Assembly (NCBI GenBank): GCA_029762595.1
Contig: JARVGJ010000001.1
Coordinates: 186,001-250,000, forward strand
Source: Methanolobus sp.
GTDB lineage: Archaea > Halobacteriota > Methanosarcinia > Methanosarcinales > Methanosarcinaceae
Reading direction: 5' to 3'
DNA: 64,000 nucleotides
The notes under the pieces are model-generated. The model worked only from the letters and a program-made list of their open reading frames with translations, searched no databases and was not told the origin of the DNA. Each line of letters opens with the position of its first letter. The stretch's first letter is position 1. Of this stretch, positions 15,455 through 24,681 are shown piece by piece. The translations under genes were made by a program, and so were the position numbers.

Positions 15455-16516
15455 ATGAAGGACTATATCAAGAAAGTAAGTGAAAGGCAGAACCTCACCA
15501 TAAAGGAAGCAGAGGACGCTATAACAAAGATATTCACAGGAGCTACAGACTCACAGATCGCTGGCCTCCTGATCGCCCTGAAAATGAAAGGGGAGACTAC
15601 CGATGAGATCGCAGGCTTTGCCATGGGGATGAAAAAGGCCGCCAACACAATAGATCCCCGGGTAGATGGAGTACTTGTGGATGTGGTGGGTACCGGAGGG
15701 GATAGGCATAATACCATCAACGTATCGACTGCTTCTGCAATAGTGACTGCAGCAGCAGGGATAGCTGTTGCAAAGCATGGCAACCGGTCCATAACATCAC
15801 TATCAGGAAGCGCTGATGTGCTAAAGGAACTTGGTATAAAGGTGGACAAGGAACCGGAGCAGGTAAAGGAATCCATTGAAAAGAAAGGCATAGGGTTCAT
15901 GTTCGCACCGGTATTCCATCCTGCAATGAAAAGAGTGGGAGCAATAAGACAGGAGATGGGAGTAAGGACTGTTTTTAACATACTGGGTCCCCTGACAAAC
16001 CCCGCAAATGCAAAAGTACAGCTTGTGGGCGTATATGACAGGAAGCTCTGTGAGCCTTTTGCCCGGGTAATGAAGAAACTGGGAGTTGAGAGGGCGATGG
16101 TGGTCCATGGTGACGGCATGGATGAGATATCGAATATCTCAGAGACATTTGTCGCAGAGCTGAAGGATGGCAAGATAAGCACCTACACCCTCACGCCCGA
16201 AGAGCTGGGGGTAAAAAGGGCCACTGCAAATGAAATTGTGGGCGGTACACCGAGGGAAAATGCACTTGATATAATATACATCCTCAAAGGCGAAAAAGGA
16301 CCCAAGCGGGACATCATAGTAATTAACTCCGCTGCAGCACTTTATGTTGCCGGGAAGGCCCCCTCTGTCAAGGAAGCCATACCGATGGTAGAAGAGATTA
16401 TAGACAGTGGTCGTGCAATGCAGAAACTGCTGGAGTTCAGTGATAATAATAATATATATGAGGTTATAAATGAAACTGCTTCCAAGAGTGAAGATCTGCG
16501 GAATGCGATCTGCTGA
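15455..16516 (+). CDS. trpD: Anthranilate phosphoribosyltransferase
   Basis: The 353-residue protein has the TrpD motifs VDVVGTGGDRHNTINVST near 75-92 (PRPP diphosphate loop), KHGNRSITSLSGSADVL near 108 and FMFAPVFHPAMKRVGAIRQEMGVRT in two overlapping pieces near 148-175. It joins anthranilate to PRPP. It is the first gene of trpDFEG. It overlaps the following trpF start by 47 nt, so the 3' end of trpD codes in two frames. Confidence 0.96.
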   Translation: MKDYIKKVSERQNLTIKEAEDAITKIFTGATDSQIAGLLIALKMKGETTDEIAGFAMGMKKAANTIDPRVDGVLVDVVGTGGDRHNTINVSTASAIVTAAAGIAVAKHGNRSITSLSGSADVLKELGIKVDKEPEQVKESIEKKGIGFMFAPVFHPAMKRVGAIRQEMGVRTVFNILGPLTNPANAKVQLVGVYDRKLCEPFARVMKKLGVERAMVVHGDGMDEISNISETFVAELKDGKISTYTLTPEELGVKRATANEIVGGTPRENALDIIYILKGEKGPKRDIIVINSAAALYVAGKAPSVKEAIPMVEEIIDSGRAMQKLLEFSDNNNIYEVINETASKSEDLRNAIC

Positions 16517-17147
16517 AGATATCGCAACGGCAGTGAAATGCGGCGCTGATGCTGTGGGCTTTATAACCGAGGTACCTGTGGACACACCCCGGAAACTGGA
16601 CAAAAAAACAGCTTCAGAACTTGCAGGATCAGTACCTGTCTTTGTGGACTCGGTACTTGTGATAATGCCCACCTGCGGACAGCAGGCACTGGACCTTATA
16701 GAGAAAGTGGATCCGGATGTGGTCCAGCTCCACAACGACATAGAGGCCGGGGAGATAGAGATAATACGCAACAGTACACACCAGAGAATCATAAGGACTT
16801 TTACCATACCTGTGAAAAGCAAGGAACTGCCACCAGACATGATGGTACAGGTGGAAATACTGGCAGACAATGACCTTATCGACGGAATCCTCCTGGATAC
16901 GGGAAAAGCAGGAATTAGCGGTGGCACAGGCATGGTGCATGACTGGTCACTGAGCAGACAGGTAGTGGAAAACACCGATATCCCGGTAATACTTGCAGGA
17001 GGACTTAATCCGGGAAACGTAAGAGAAGCGGTCAAAGAGGTCAGGCCCTTTGCTGTGGATACAGCCTCGGGCGTGGAGAGCAATGGAAAAAAAGATCCTG
17101 CAAAGGTATGCAGGTTCATAAGAGAGACCAGGTGTATCAATGGTTGA
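16470..17147 (+). CDS. trpF: Phosphoribosylanthranilate isomerase
   Basis: The 225-residue TIM-barrel has VKICGMRSAEDI at the start (catalytic Cys), DVVQLHND near 90, and the phosphate-binding loops VILAGGLNPGNV near 172 and VDTASGVESNGKKDP near 198. It isomerises N-(phosphoribosyl)anthranilate by an Amadori rearrangement. ATG 16470 is well inside trpD, but the conserved N-terminal strand begins right there, so the overlap is real. Confidence 0.95.
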   Translation: MKLLPRVKICGMRSAEDIATAVKCGADAVGFITEVPVDTPRKLDKKTASELAGSVPVFVDSVLVIMPTCGQQALDLIEKVDPDVVQLHNDIEAGEIEIIRNSTHQRIIRTFTIPVKSKELPPDMMVQVEILADNDLIDGILLDTGKAGISGGTGMVHDWSLSRQVVENTDIPVILAGGLNPGNVREAVKEVRPFAVDTASGVESNGKKDPAKVCRFIRETRCING

Positions 17148-18708
17148 TTTCGATCTTAGTAAAGGGGAGTTCATATCCCTGACAGAGAGTTCACACAAGC
17201 CTGCCATCACGCAGCTTATTACAAAAGTTGATAGTATATGCAGCCCACTACAGTTGTATGCAACCCTGCAAAATGCAGGACACTCCTATCTGCTTGAATC
17301 AGTAGAGAAGGAAAAAAGACATGCAAGATATTCATTTGTAGGTTACGAACCTGAGATGGTGGTGTCCATAAAGGACCGCTACCTGACCATTGAATGCCAG
17401 ATGAACTCCGAGCTCACAAAACACATTTACAACAACGTCAGGTCCATGGGGGACATGGAAACCCTTGTTGGAGGGAAGTTCAGGGTAAAGATCAATGAAG
17501 AAGATGACGCACTTGCTGCATTTCGCAGGATCTTCCCCACAAGCACAGGCACAGTTCTCCTGAACCAGAAACGTTTTGACAGGCAGACCTTCCTTGGAGG
17601 GGCCATTGGTTACAACAGTTATGACCTTGTATACGATTCCTGGTTAGGTTTAGAAAAGAAGCCGGATGCACAAACCCCTGACATGCACTTTGCAATCATG
17701 ACAAAGACATTTGTCTTTGACCACATTACCAACGAGACCTATATGGTCATAACACCCTTTGTCACAGAAACCAGCGACTTAGATGCCGTTTATGAACATG
17801 CGTACTCGGAAGCGCAACTCATGGAGAGATCACTTCAGATGGCATCTGTCATTAATATCAGCGATGATATTGCGCCAGCGGATTCGGACGAACCCGTTGA
17901 TAACATGGACCAGGAAACCTATGAGGAGGCAGTCAGGAAGGCAAAACAGCACATCATAGATGGCGACATATTCCAGGTTGTCATCTCCCGCAAGTATACT
18001 GTAAAAATGAAGCAAACTCCCCTCCAGCTCTATATAAGACTCAGGAAAATAAACCCAAGTCCTTATATGTACATATTCAACTTCCGGGAGATTGGCATAG
18101 TAGGTGCAAGCCCCGAGACCCTCATGACCGTTTATGGAAGGAAGGTCATAACCAATCCAATTGCAGGAACCTGTCCTCGTGGAAAGGATGATGAAGAAGA
18201 TAAGTTATTTGCACAGGAGATGCTGGAGGATGAAAAAGAGCGATCTGAACACGTGATGCTTGTGGACCTGGGACGCAACGATGTGAGGATGGTTTCAAAG
18301 AGTGGTACGGCAAAGGTTGATGATCTAATGAGTGTTGTGAAATACTCACACCTTCAGCATATAGAGAGTACGGTCAGTGGAGAGCTGAGGGAAGAATGTG
18401 ACCAGTTCGATGCCACAAGGGCTATATTCCCTGCGGGCACACTTTCCGGCGCACCAAAGATAAGGGCAATGGAAATAATAGACGACCTGGAACCCCAATC
18501 AAGAGGTATATACGGAGGGGGTGTGGGATATTACTCCTGGAATGGTGATGCAGACTTTGCCATTGTCATAAGGACCGTGCTTATAAAGAACAACACTGCA
18601 CATGTACAGGCTGGAGCAGGTATTGTAGCTGACTCGGACCCAACGTACGAATACAATGAAACTGAAAGGAAAATGGCTGCAATGATAAAGGCTATAGGAG
18701 GGAAATAA
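17140..18708 (+). CDS. trpE: Anthranilate synthase component I
   Basis: The 522-residue chorismate-using enzyme has an N-terminal domain with LLESVEKEKRHARYSFVG (the tryptophan-site Leu-Leu-Glu-Ser) and a catalytic domain with QVVISRKY, GASPETLM near 325, NPIAGTCPRGKD near 345, EHVMLVDLGRNDV near 378 and FPAGTLSGAPKIRAMEII near 434. The LLES motif suggests feedback inhibition by tryptophan. It makes anthranilate with TrpG, whose gene follows and overlaps its stop by one base. Confidence 0.96.
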   Translation: MVDFDLSKGEFISLTESSHKPAITQLITKVDSICSPLQLYATLQNAGHSYLLESVEKEKRHARYSFVGYEPEMVVSIKDRYLTIECQMNSELTKHIYNNVRSMGDMETLVGGKFRVKINEEDDALAAFRRIFPTSTGTVLLNQKRFDRQTFLGGAIGYNSYDLVYDSWLGLEKKPDAQTPDMHFAIMTKTFVFDHITNETYMVITPFVTETSDLDAVYEHAYSEAQLMERSLQMASVINISDDIAPADSDEPVDNMDQETYEEAVRKAKQHIIDGDIFQVVISRKYTVKMKQTPLQLYIRLRKINPSPYMYIFNFREIGIVGASPETLMTVYGRKVITNPIAGTCPRGKDDEEDKLFAQEMLEDEKERSEHVMLVDLGRNDVRMVSKSGTAKVDDLMSVVKYSHLQHIESTVSGELREECDQFDATRAIFPAGTLSGAPKIRAMEIIDDLEPQSRGIYGGGVGYYSWNGDADFAIVIRTVLIKNNTAHVQAGAGIVADSDPTYEYNETERKMAAMIKAIGGK

Positions 18709-19298
18709 TGAAGGTATTGTTCATCAACAACAAGGATTCTTTTGTCTGGAACCTTGTGGACTTTGTTTCCATATATGAACCCGATACCATGGTAGTCCCT
18801 AACACTATTTCCCTTGAAGAGATAAGGGATATCCGTCCAGGTGCCATTGTGATCTCACCAGGACCTGGCACGCCGCACAAAGCAGAGGATATAGGAACAT
18901 CCCTTGATATAATCCAAGAATTCGGACCCACCACGCCCCTACTTGGCGTATGCCTGGGTCACCAGGCCATAAATGCTGCATTTGGAGGAACCATCGGACA
19001 TGCAAAAGACGGACCCATACACGGAAAGACCTCCGATATCATGCACGGGGAATCACCTATCTTTGAAGGTATCCCCGGCAATTTCAGTGCCGGAAGATAT
19101 CATTCCCTTGCAATAGAGGAACTGGCCCATGATCTGAAGGTGACCGCAAGGACCGATGAAGGGATAATAATGGCCATTGAGCACAACAAATACCCTGTAT
19201 ATGGCTTGCAGTTCCATCCGGAATCCATCCTTACAGACCAGGGATTATGGATTATCAAGAATTTTCTCAAAATTGCCCAGGATATGCACAAGGATTAA
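18708..19298 (+). CDS. trpG: Anthranilate synthase component II (glutamine amidotransferase)
   Basis: The 196-residue type 1 GATase has VISPGPGTPHKAEDIG near 48, nucleophile Cys in LLGVCLGHQAINAAFGG near 80, and the His-Glu pair in YGLQFHPESILT near 172. It supplies ammonia to TrpE. TAATG overlap with trpE indicates coupling. trpC, trpB and trpA are not in the window, so the pathway is split across loci. Confidence 0.95.
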   Translation: MKVLFINNKDSFVWNLVDFVSIYEPDTMVVPNTISLEEIRDIRPGAIVISPGPGTPHKAEDIGTSLDIIQEFGPTTPLLGVCLGHQAINAAFGGTIGHAKDGPIHGKTSDIMHGESPIFEGIPGNFSAGRYHSLAIEELAHDLKVTARTDEGIIMAIEHNKYPVYGLQFHPESILTDQGLWIIKNFLKIAQDMHKD

Positions 19299-19322
19299 GC
19301 ATTTACAGGCTTATTGTAAACT

Positions 19323-19874
19323 ATGCTTATCGGTATAACAGGAACACCTGGAACTGGAAAGACATCTGTAACCAGACTGCTGGAAGAAGATGGATCATAC
19401 AAGGTTATTCATCTCAATGAGCTTATCAGGGAAGAAAATCTCTACTCAGATGTAGACACCGAGCGGGATTGTGTGGTAGCTGATATGGACCTGGTGTACA
19501 GGAGGGTCCTGGATTTACAGGATAGGACAGGTAACGTGACCATAGTTGACAGCCATCTTTCACACCATATTGCTGACATCGCCATTGTGCTGAGGGCATC
19601 ACCCGAAAGACTGAAGGAAAGACTGGAAGAGAGGAAGTATTCAGTTGACAAAGTACGAGAGAACGTCGAAGCAGAAGCCCTGGACATCATCCTGGCGGAA
19701 GCGGTGGACTGGTGCGAGAAGGTCTTTGAACTTGATACGACAGGACAAACTTTGGAAAGAACCCTCAAGGATATCAAAGAGATCATAAAAGGAATAAGAA
19801 GAGGAGGCACCGAAGAGCTGGAAGAGCTGTACAGGCCCGGGTCTGTGGACTGGAGCGATTATCTTTTCGAGTAG
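19323..19874 (+). CDS. AK6/Fap7-type adenylate kinase
   Basis: The 183-residue protein has a P-loop GITGTPGTGKTS at 4-15, IHLNELIREENLY, and IVDSHLSHHIADIAIVLRA, the pattern of archaeal AK6-like kinases that combine NMP kinase and ATPase activity and take part in small-subunit ribosome maturation. Length agrees with the family. It lies 24 bp after trpG and could be read on from the trp operon. Confidence 0.88.
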   Translation: MLIGITGTPGTGKTSVTRLLEEDGSYKVIHLNELIREENLYSDVDTERDCVVADMDLVYRRVLDLQDRTGNVTIVDSHLSHHIADIAIVLRASPERLKERLEERKYSVDKVRENVEAEALDIILAEAVDWCEKVFELDTTGQTLERTLKDIKEIIKGIRRGGTEELEELYRPGSVDWSDYLFE

Positions 19875-19971
19875 CTGCACCCTATCTGTGGAGCCTGTTA
19901 TAATGGCCAATCAGAACAGATAAATAGAGTGGACCTAAATGACAAAATTGAATGGTTCTTACTGTCCTTGC

Positions 19972-20044
19972 GCCGAGGTGACAGAGTGGCTAATGTGACC
20001 GCCTGCAGAGCGGTTTTCCGGGAGTTCGAATCTTCCCCTCGGCA
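19972..20044 (+). tRNA. tRNA-Cys (anticodon GCA)
   Basis: Acceptor stem GCCGAGG pairs with CCTCGGC (20037-20043). The anticodon stem ACCGC/GCGGT encloses CTGCAGA with anticodon GCA, and the T arm GGGAG-TTCGAAT-CTTCC has one G-U pair. The D arm has ACA/TGT pairs with GTGG in the loop. The base at position 73 is A, whereas tRNA-Cys usually has U73, an identity base for CysRS and SepRS. No CCA is encoded. It lies 40 bp upstream of cysS. Confidence 0.9.
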
Positions 20045-20083
20045 TCTGCATTTTTCACACCATGATCACAAAGGAGCCCCACT

Positions 20084-21523
20084 GTGGTACTGAAGGTATA
20101 CAATACATTGACAAGGGAGATGGAGGATTTTGTCCCCCTGCAAGGCAAAAAAATAAATATGTACGTTTGTGGTCCCACGGTGTATGACCACTGCCATCTG
20201 GGACATGCCAGGAGTTACATTTCCTTTGATGTCATCAGGCGTTATCTTATCTACAGGGGATATAATGTCAACTACATCTCCAACATAACCGATGTTGATG
20301 ATAAAGTGATATACAGGGCAAAAGAGATCGGAGAAGATCCCTTTGCACTTTCCGCAAAGTTTACCGGGTCTTTCATAGAGGATATGGATACCCTTTCAGT
20401 GTTACCTCCAGACAGCCGTCCCAAGGTCACAGAACACATCCCGCAGATAATCGAAGCGGTGGAATCGCTGATACAAAACGGTACAGCCTATGTGACCCAC
20501 AAAGGCAATGTGTACTATGATCTTACAAGGTCGGGAGAGAAAATCGGAGTGTTGAGCCACCAGACCCCGGAAGGTCTCCTGGAAGGCTCGGGTAGCAGGG
20601 TGGATGTAGAAAACGATAAAAGGTACCAGCTTGATTTTGCCCTCTGGAAAGTTGCCCCTGAAGGTGAAGCTGCCTGGGACAGCCCCTGGGGCAGGGGACG
20701 CCCGGGCTGGCACATCGAATGTACGGTCATGTCCATGAAATACGGCTCGCAGCAACTGGATATACATGGAGGGGGCATGGATCTGATCTTCCCGCACCAC
20801 GAAGCTGAGATCCACCAATCCGAAAGCTGCACCGGAAAGCATCCTTTCAGCAAGTACTGGATGCATAATGGTTTTCTGACAATTGATCAGGAGAAGATGT
20901 CAAAGTCCCTGGGCAATTTCTTCACCATCAAGGAAGTACTGAAGAAATTCCCTGCCGGAACTATCCGTTTCTTCATAACTTATACCCATTACAGAAGTAC
21001 GGTTGATTTCAATGAGGAAGCTCTTGAAGAGGCGGGAAGGGCAAGAAGGAGACTGCTCAACACGATCTCAAACGTCAGACATGAACTGTCAGAGGCCCCT
21101 GAAGACGGGAACGACTGTGGGCTTTTGGATTTGATAGAACAAACAAGGAATGCATTCATCCGTGCCATGGATGATGACTTCAACACCAGGGAAGCAATTG
21201 GCGAGCTATTTGTCTTCAGCCGCAAGGTCAATTCCATAATGACTGATGAAAAACCTGGAAAAACCTCACTTGAAAATGCTTTGGATTTTTATTCAGAGAT
21301 AAATGAAGTGCTTGGGATCTTTGAAGATAATAAGAGCGCTGCCCCGGAGGAAAATATCTGTGAACTGTCAGAAGATGACATCCTGGAAATGATAAAAATC
21401 AGGGATAAAGCACGTGATAACAAGGACTGGAAAAAGGCCGATGCAATACGTGATGAACTGAGGGAAAAGGGTATTGTTCTTGAAGATGGGAAAATGGGTG
21501 TCAGATGGAGGCGGGAAAATTAG
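20084..21523 (+). CDS. cysS: Cysteinyl-tRNA synthetase
   Basis: The 479-residue class I synthetase has the zinc Cys in MYVCGPTVYDHCHLGHARSY (HIGH form HLGH) near 28-45, ECTVMS near 208, the zinc His in DLIFPHHEAEIHQSE near 230, and KMSKSLGN near 267. The start is GTG 20084 with AAGGAG 7 nt upstream. Methanogens may also make Cys-tRNA through SepRS/SepCysS; a direct CysRS is typical of Methanosarcinales. It sits next to its cognate tRNA gene. Confidence 0.96.
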   Translation: MVLKVYNTLTREMEDFVPLQGKKINMYVCGPTVYDHCHLGHARSYISFDVIRRYLIYRGYNVNYISNITDVDDKVIYRAKEIGEDPFALSAKFTGSFIEDMDTLSVLPPDSRPKVTEHIPQIIEAVESLIQNGTAYVTHKGNVYYDLTRSGEKIGVLSHQTPEGLLEGSGSRVDVENDKRYQLDFALWKVAPEGEAAWDSPWGRGRPGWHIECTVMSMKYGSQQLDIHGGGMDLIFPHHEAEIHQSESCTGKHPFSKYWMHNGFLTIDQEKMSKSLGNFFTIKEVLKKFPAGTIRFFITYTHYRSTVDFNEEALEEAGRARRRLLNTISNVRHELSEAPEDGNDCGLLDLIEQTRNAFIRAMDDDFNTREAIGELFVFSRKVNSIMTDEKPGKTSLENALDFYSEINEVLGIFEDNKSAAPEENICELSEDDILEMIKIRDKARDNKDWKKADAIRDELREKGIVLEDGKMGVRWRREN

Positions 21524-21570
21524 TCAAAGTTGCAGTCAAAATCACAGGAAAGAATCACATCGGAGTTTAA

Positions 21571-22359
21571 ATGACCCGTATATACCAGGTTGACTCATTT
21601 ACAGATAGACCCTTTACCGGCAATCCGGCAGCTGTCTGCATCCTGGAAGGACCAGCAGATGCCAAATGGATGCAGAATGTTGCAAAAGAAATGAATGTTT
21701 CGGAGACCGCTTTTCTGTATCCGGAAAAAAGAGCTTACTGCTTGCGCTGGTTCGCACCGGATGCCGAGGTCGACCTTTGCGGGCATGCAACACTTGCAAG
21801 TGCCCACATACTCTGGGAAAAAGGGTTTGCTGAAAAGGATGAAAAGTTATTGTTCTTCACAAAAAGCGGAACCCTGACTGCCAGCCAGAATGATGGATGG
21901 ATAGAGCTTGACTTCCCGTTGCTGGATGAAGAAGAAGCAGAAACATATGAAGAACTTGTGGAAGCTCTTGATGTGGAACCCGTATATGTTGGAAGGAATG
22001 CTTTTGATTACCTGGTGGAAATCAGTTCAGAGGACAGGTTAAGGAAGCTAGAACCGGATCTTACAAGAATTGCAGCGATCACAGCAAGAGGTGTATGTGT
22101 TACAGCCAGGTCTTCATCACCGGAATATGACTTTGTGTCCAGGCTCTTTGCACCTGCCATCGGAATACCGGAAGATCCCGTTACCGGCTCCACTCATTGC
22201 TGCCTTGGCCCTTACTGGATGAAAAAACTTGACAAGGACACTTTTTACGCCTACCAGGCCTCAGAGAGAGGAGGATACCTGAAAGTGCAGGTAAAGGGTG
22301 ATAGAGTACTGATCGGCGGGAAGGCTGTTACGGTATTTGCAGGAGATATCCTGGATTGA
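21571..22359 (+). CDS. PhzF-family isomerase/epimerase-like protein
   Basis: The 262-residue protein has the PhzF fold signatures: YQVDSFTDRPFTGNPAAVC at the start, NVSETAFLYP (with the catalytic Glu in SETAF), WFAPDAEVDLCGHATLASAH and, in the second half, PEDPVTGSTHCCLGPYW. The protein is bilobed and acts on small acids by proton shifts; physiological substrates of most homologues are unknown. It starts 47 bp after cysS, likely as an independent or trailing gene. Confidence 0.88.
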   Translation: MTRIYQVDSFTDRPFTGNPAAVCILEGPADAKWMQNVAKEMNVSETAFLYPEKRAYCLRWFAPDAEVDLCGHATLASAHILWEKGFAEKDEKLLFFTKSGTLTASQNDGWIELDFPLLDEEEAETYEELVEALDVEPVYVGRNAFDYLVEISSEDRLRKLEPDLTRIAAITARGVCVTARSSSPEYDFVSRLFAPAIGIPEDPVTGSTHCCLGPYWMKKLDKDTFYAYQASERGGYLKVQVKGDRVLIGGKAVTVFAGDILD

Positions 22360-22409
22360 ATCATTGAATTCAGATCTTTTGGAATTTGTCCTGTGAAAGG
22401 ATTTGTGCG

Positions 22410-22440
22410 ACATATATATGTATAAATGCGCATATGTACA
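22410..22440 (+). promoter_or_regulatory. Promoter/operator of the arsR-arsM gene
   Basis: ACATATATATGT (22410-22421) is a 12-bp palindrome that runs into a TATA box TATAAA (22421-22426), followed by GCGCATATGTACA. ATG 22445 lies about 20-25 bp after the TATA box, so the mRNA is probably leaderless and the palindrome overlaps the TBP/TFB site, suited to self-repression. Confidence 0.5.
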
Positions 22441-22444
22441 ATTA

Positions 22445-23482
22445 ATGCCAGATAACAAAGCAAGATTCTTCAAAGCCCTGGGTGACAGGACCAGGCTCAC
22501 CATTGTGGGATGTCTTTTAAAACATGACCACTGTGCATGTGACTTTGCCACGATCGCAGGAAAGGACCAGACCACCATATCCAGACACCTGAAAATATTA
22601 TGCGAGGCAGGGATACTGAGATACGAAAAGGATGGCAGGTATGTAATTTACAGTATAAAGGATGATACAATGAAAGACACACTTGAGAGATGCGGGGTTG
22701 AAAAGGTTGATTCTTGCTGCCCGGGAAGTATAATGGACCCGGAGACAAAAAAGCATGCAGTCAAAAAGAATTATGGCCAGATAGCACTTGGGATGGTACA
22801 GAACTGCGGATGCAGTGGGAACATGACACAGGAGCAGGTTGCTGCATCTATTGGCTATTCTTCTGCAGATGTAGAGGCATTCCCTGAGGCAAACCTTGGG
22901 CTTGGGTGCGGAAACCCCACCGCCCTTGGAGAGATAAAGGAAGGTGACACCGTACTGGACCTGGGTTCTGGAGCCGGATTTGACAGTTTCCTGGCAGCCC
23001 GCAAAGTTGGTTCAAGCGGAAAGGTAATCGGTGTGGACATGACAGATGAGATGCTTGCAAAGGCCGCAAAGAATGCAGATGAGTACGGTTTTGATAATAT
23101 CGAGTTCAGGAAAGGGGATATCGAAGACCTGCCTGTTGAGAGTGGCTCTGTGGATGTTATCATCAGTAATTGCGTTATAAATCTCGCACCTGACAAGTCC
23201 AGGGTATTCATGGAAGCATACAGGGTACTCAGGAAAGGAGGCAGGATGTTTGTGTCCGACATAGTCCTTCTGAAAGAATTATCTGATGAAGAGAGGAACA
23301 ATGAAGAATTGATATGCTCCTGCGTTGGGGGAGCATTGCTGAAAGAGGACTACCTGGGACAGATCAAAAAAGCTGGTTTTGACATAAGGATTGTCGGGGA
23401 AGATATCGAGATCAGTGAGAGGCAATATTCAGGAAAAGCACTGGAAAGCATAAAGCTGGAACTGCTAAAACCAACAGACTAA
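22445..23482 (+). CDS. arsM: ArsR repressor fused to arsenite methyltransferase ArsM
   Basis: Residues 1-90 form an ArsR winged helix ([20 protein letters not shown] with C30/C32, [16 protein letters not shown]), followed by a SCCPGS Cys pair near 99. Residues ~115-345 form an ArsM-type SAM methyltransferase: [32 protein letters not shown] and [12 protein letters not shown] are typical, with Cys at the NCVINL and ICSCVGG sites that bind As(III). It should sense arsenite and methylate it to mono- and dimethyl forms. The frame opens at 22403, but ATG 22445 matches the family start and a leaderless promoter. Confidence 0.92.
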   Translation: MPDNKARFFKALGDRTRLTIVGCLLKHDHCACDFATIAGKDQTTISRHLKILCEAGILRYEKDGRYVIYSIKDDTMKDTLERCGVEKVDSCCPGSIMDPETKKHAVKKNYGQIALGMVQNCGCSGNMTQEQVAASIGYSSADVEAFPEANLGLGCGNPTALGEIKEGDTVLDLGSGAGFDSFLAARKVGSSGKVIGVDMTDEMLAKAAKNADEYGFDNIEFRKGDIEDLPVESGSVDVIISNCVINLAPDKSRVFMEAYRVLRKGGRMFVSDIVLLKELSDEERNNEELICSCVGGALLKEDYLGQIKKAGFDIRIVGEDIEISERQYSGKALESIKLELLKPTD

Positions 23483-23556
23483 AAACCGGCCACATGCATT
23501 TTTGATCATCTTAAAGTTCAGTCAAACATAGTTCATGAAATATGGCCAGTGTGTGT

Positions 23557-23611
23557 TTCAAATATAGTTGAAATGGCAATGTTTAAATACAATGCTTCAA
23601 ATATATTTGAA
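23557..23611. promoter_or_regulatory. Two near-identical 16-bp operators flanking the arsP TATA box
   Basis: TTCAAATATAGTTGAA (23557-23572) and the perfect palindrome TTCAAATATATTTGAA (23596-23611) are 39 bp apart. The TATA box TTTAAATA (23582-23589) lies between them, and the second copy covers the predicted transcription start just before ATG 23616. A weaker relative may lie near 23521-23540. This is the expected layout of an ArsR-type repressor target. The sequence differs from the palindromes upstream of arsM and of the 30-kb ArsR gene. Confidence 0.6.
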
Positions 23612-23615
23612 ACAT

Positions 23616-24656
23616 ATGACACAAGATTACCTATTCCATCTAATAAACATCGGTTTACAATCAGTCCAGGAATACCTGGCACTGCATGTGTTGCTATGCC
23701 TGGTTCCGGCTTTCTTCCTTGCCGGTGCCATTGCGTCCCTCTTCTCAAAGGAATCAGTTCTGAAATACTTCGGTGCCGATACACCTAAATACATATCTTA
23801 CTCCGTAGCAGCTGTTTCAGGTTGCCTGCTTGCAGTATGTAGTTGTACCGTGCTTCCCTTGTTCGCAGGTATCTACAAACGCGGTGCAGGGATTGGACCA
23901 GCTACCACCTTCCTGTTCTCCGCACCTGCTATCAATATACTGGCCATAGTATATACTGCAAAGATCCTGGGTTATGACCTGGGAGCAGCCAGGGCTGTTG
24001 CGGCAATCCTGCTGTCTGTTGCCATTGGGCTTATAATGGCAGCTATCTATGAAAGAAAAAAAGTGGAACATAATGGCATCAAGACCTTCAACCAGGAAAA
24101 GCATTCCCACACGGTACAGTTCTTCATGCTGCTGCTGGCCATACTAATAGTTCCGGAGATTATCCAGTCCTGGGTATATCTGGCACTTGTGGAGATACCC
24201 CTCATAGCTGCCACAGTATATCTGGCTTTCAAATGGTACTCTGAGGAGGAGAGAAAGAGCTGGATGGAAGAGACGTGGTTCCTTGTAAAGATGATAGCTC
24301 CCCTGTTGCTGGTTGGTGTATTCTTTGCAGGAATAATAGTAGAGTTACTGCCAGCAGAAATTGTGGCAAGATATGTGGGTGGCGATTCTGTTACTTCGTA
24401 CTTCATCGCCTCGGTTGCAGCTGCACTGATGTACTTCTCCACACTCACAGAAGTTCCTATAATCAATGCCCTTACATTTCTTGGCATGGGCCAGGGCCAG
24501 GCACTGGCAATGCTGCTTGCAGGCCCGGCACTGAGCCTGCCGAATATGATTGTCATCAGCCGTGTAATGGGAATGCAGAAAGGACTCTCATACATAGCAC
24601 TCGTTGTTGTGGTCTCGATGATATCAGGGCTTGCCTTTGCTTATTTCTTAATCTGA
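23616..24656 (+). CDS. arsP: ArsP-type permease (organoarsenical efflux; DUF318/YraQ family)
   Basis: The 346-residue protein has about eight to ten membrane helices. SGCLLAVCSCTVLPLFAGI near 68-86 holds the conserved CSCTVLP motif of ArsP, where a Cys pair binds trivalent methylarsenicals, and SAPAINILAIVYT and STLTEVPIINALT are the two family half-repeats. It lies directly downstream of arsR-arsM, as expected for export of the methylated product. The frame opens at 23568; ATG 23616 is chosen because of promoter spacing. Substrate assignment rests on family and context. Confidence 0.82.
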   Translation: MTQDYLFHLINIGLQSVQEYLALHVLLCLVPAFFLAGAIASLFSKESVLKYFGADTPKYISYSVAAVSGCLLAVCSCTVLPLFAGIYKRGAGIGPATTFLFSAPAINILAIVYTAKILGYDLGAARAVAAILLSVAIGLIMAAIYERKKVEHNGIKTFNQEKHSHTVQFFMLLLAILIVPEIIQSWVYLALVEIPLIAATVYLAFKWYSEEERKSWMEETWFLVKMIAPLLLVGVFFAGIIVELLPAEIVARYVGGDSVTSYFIASVAAALMYFSTLTEVPIINALTFLGMGQGQALAMLLAGPALSLPNMIVISRVMGMQKGLSYIALVVVVSMISGLAFAYFLI

Positions 24657-24681
24657 AGTAAAGTAACAAGAGGAAGAAAAA

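Noticed and set aside
16470..16516. trpF start annotated too early because it overlaps trpD by 47 nt
   Set aside because: The conserved first strand (VKICGMRSAED) begins within seven residues of ATG 16470, so the overlap is genuine.
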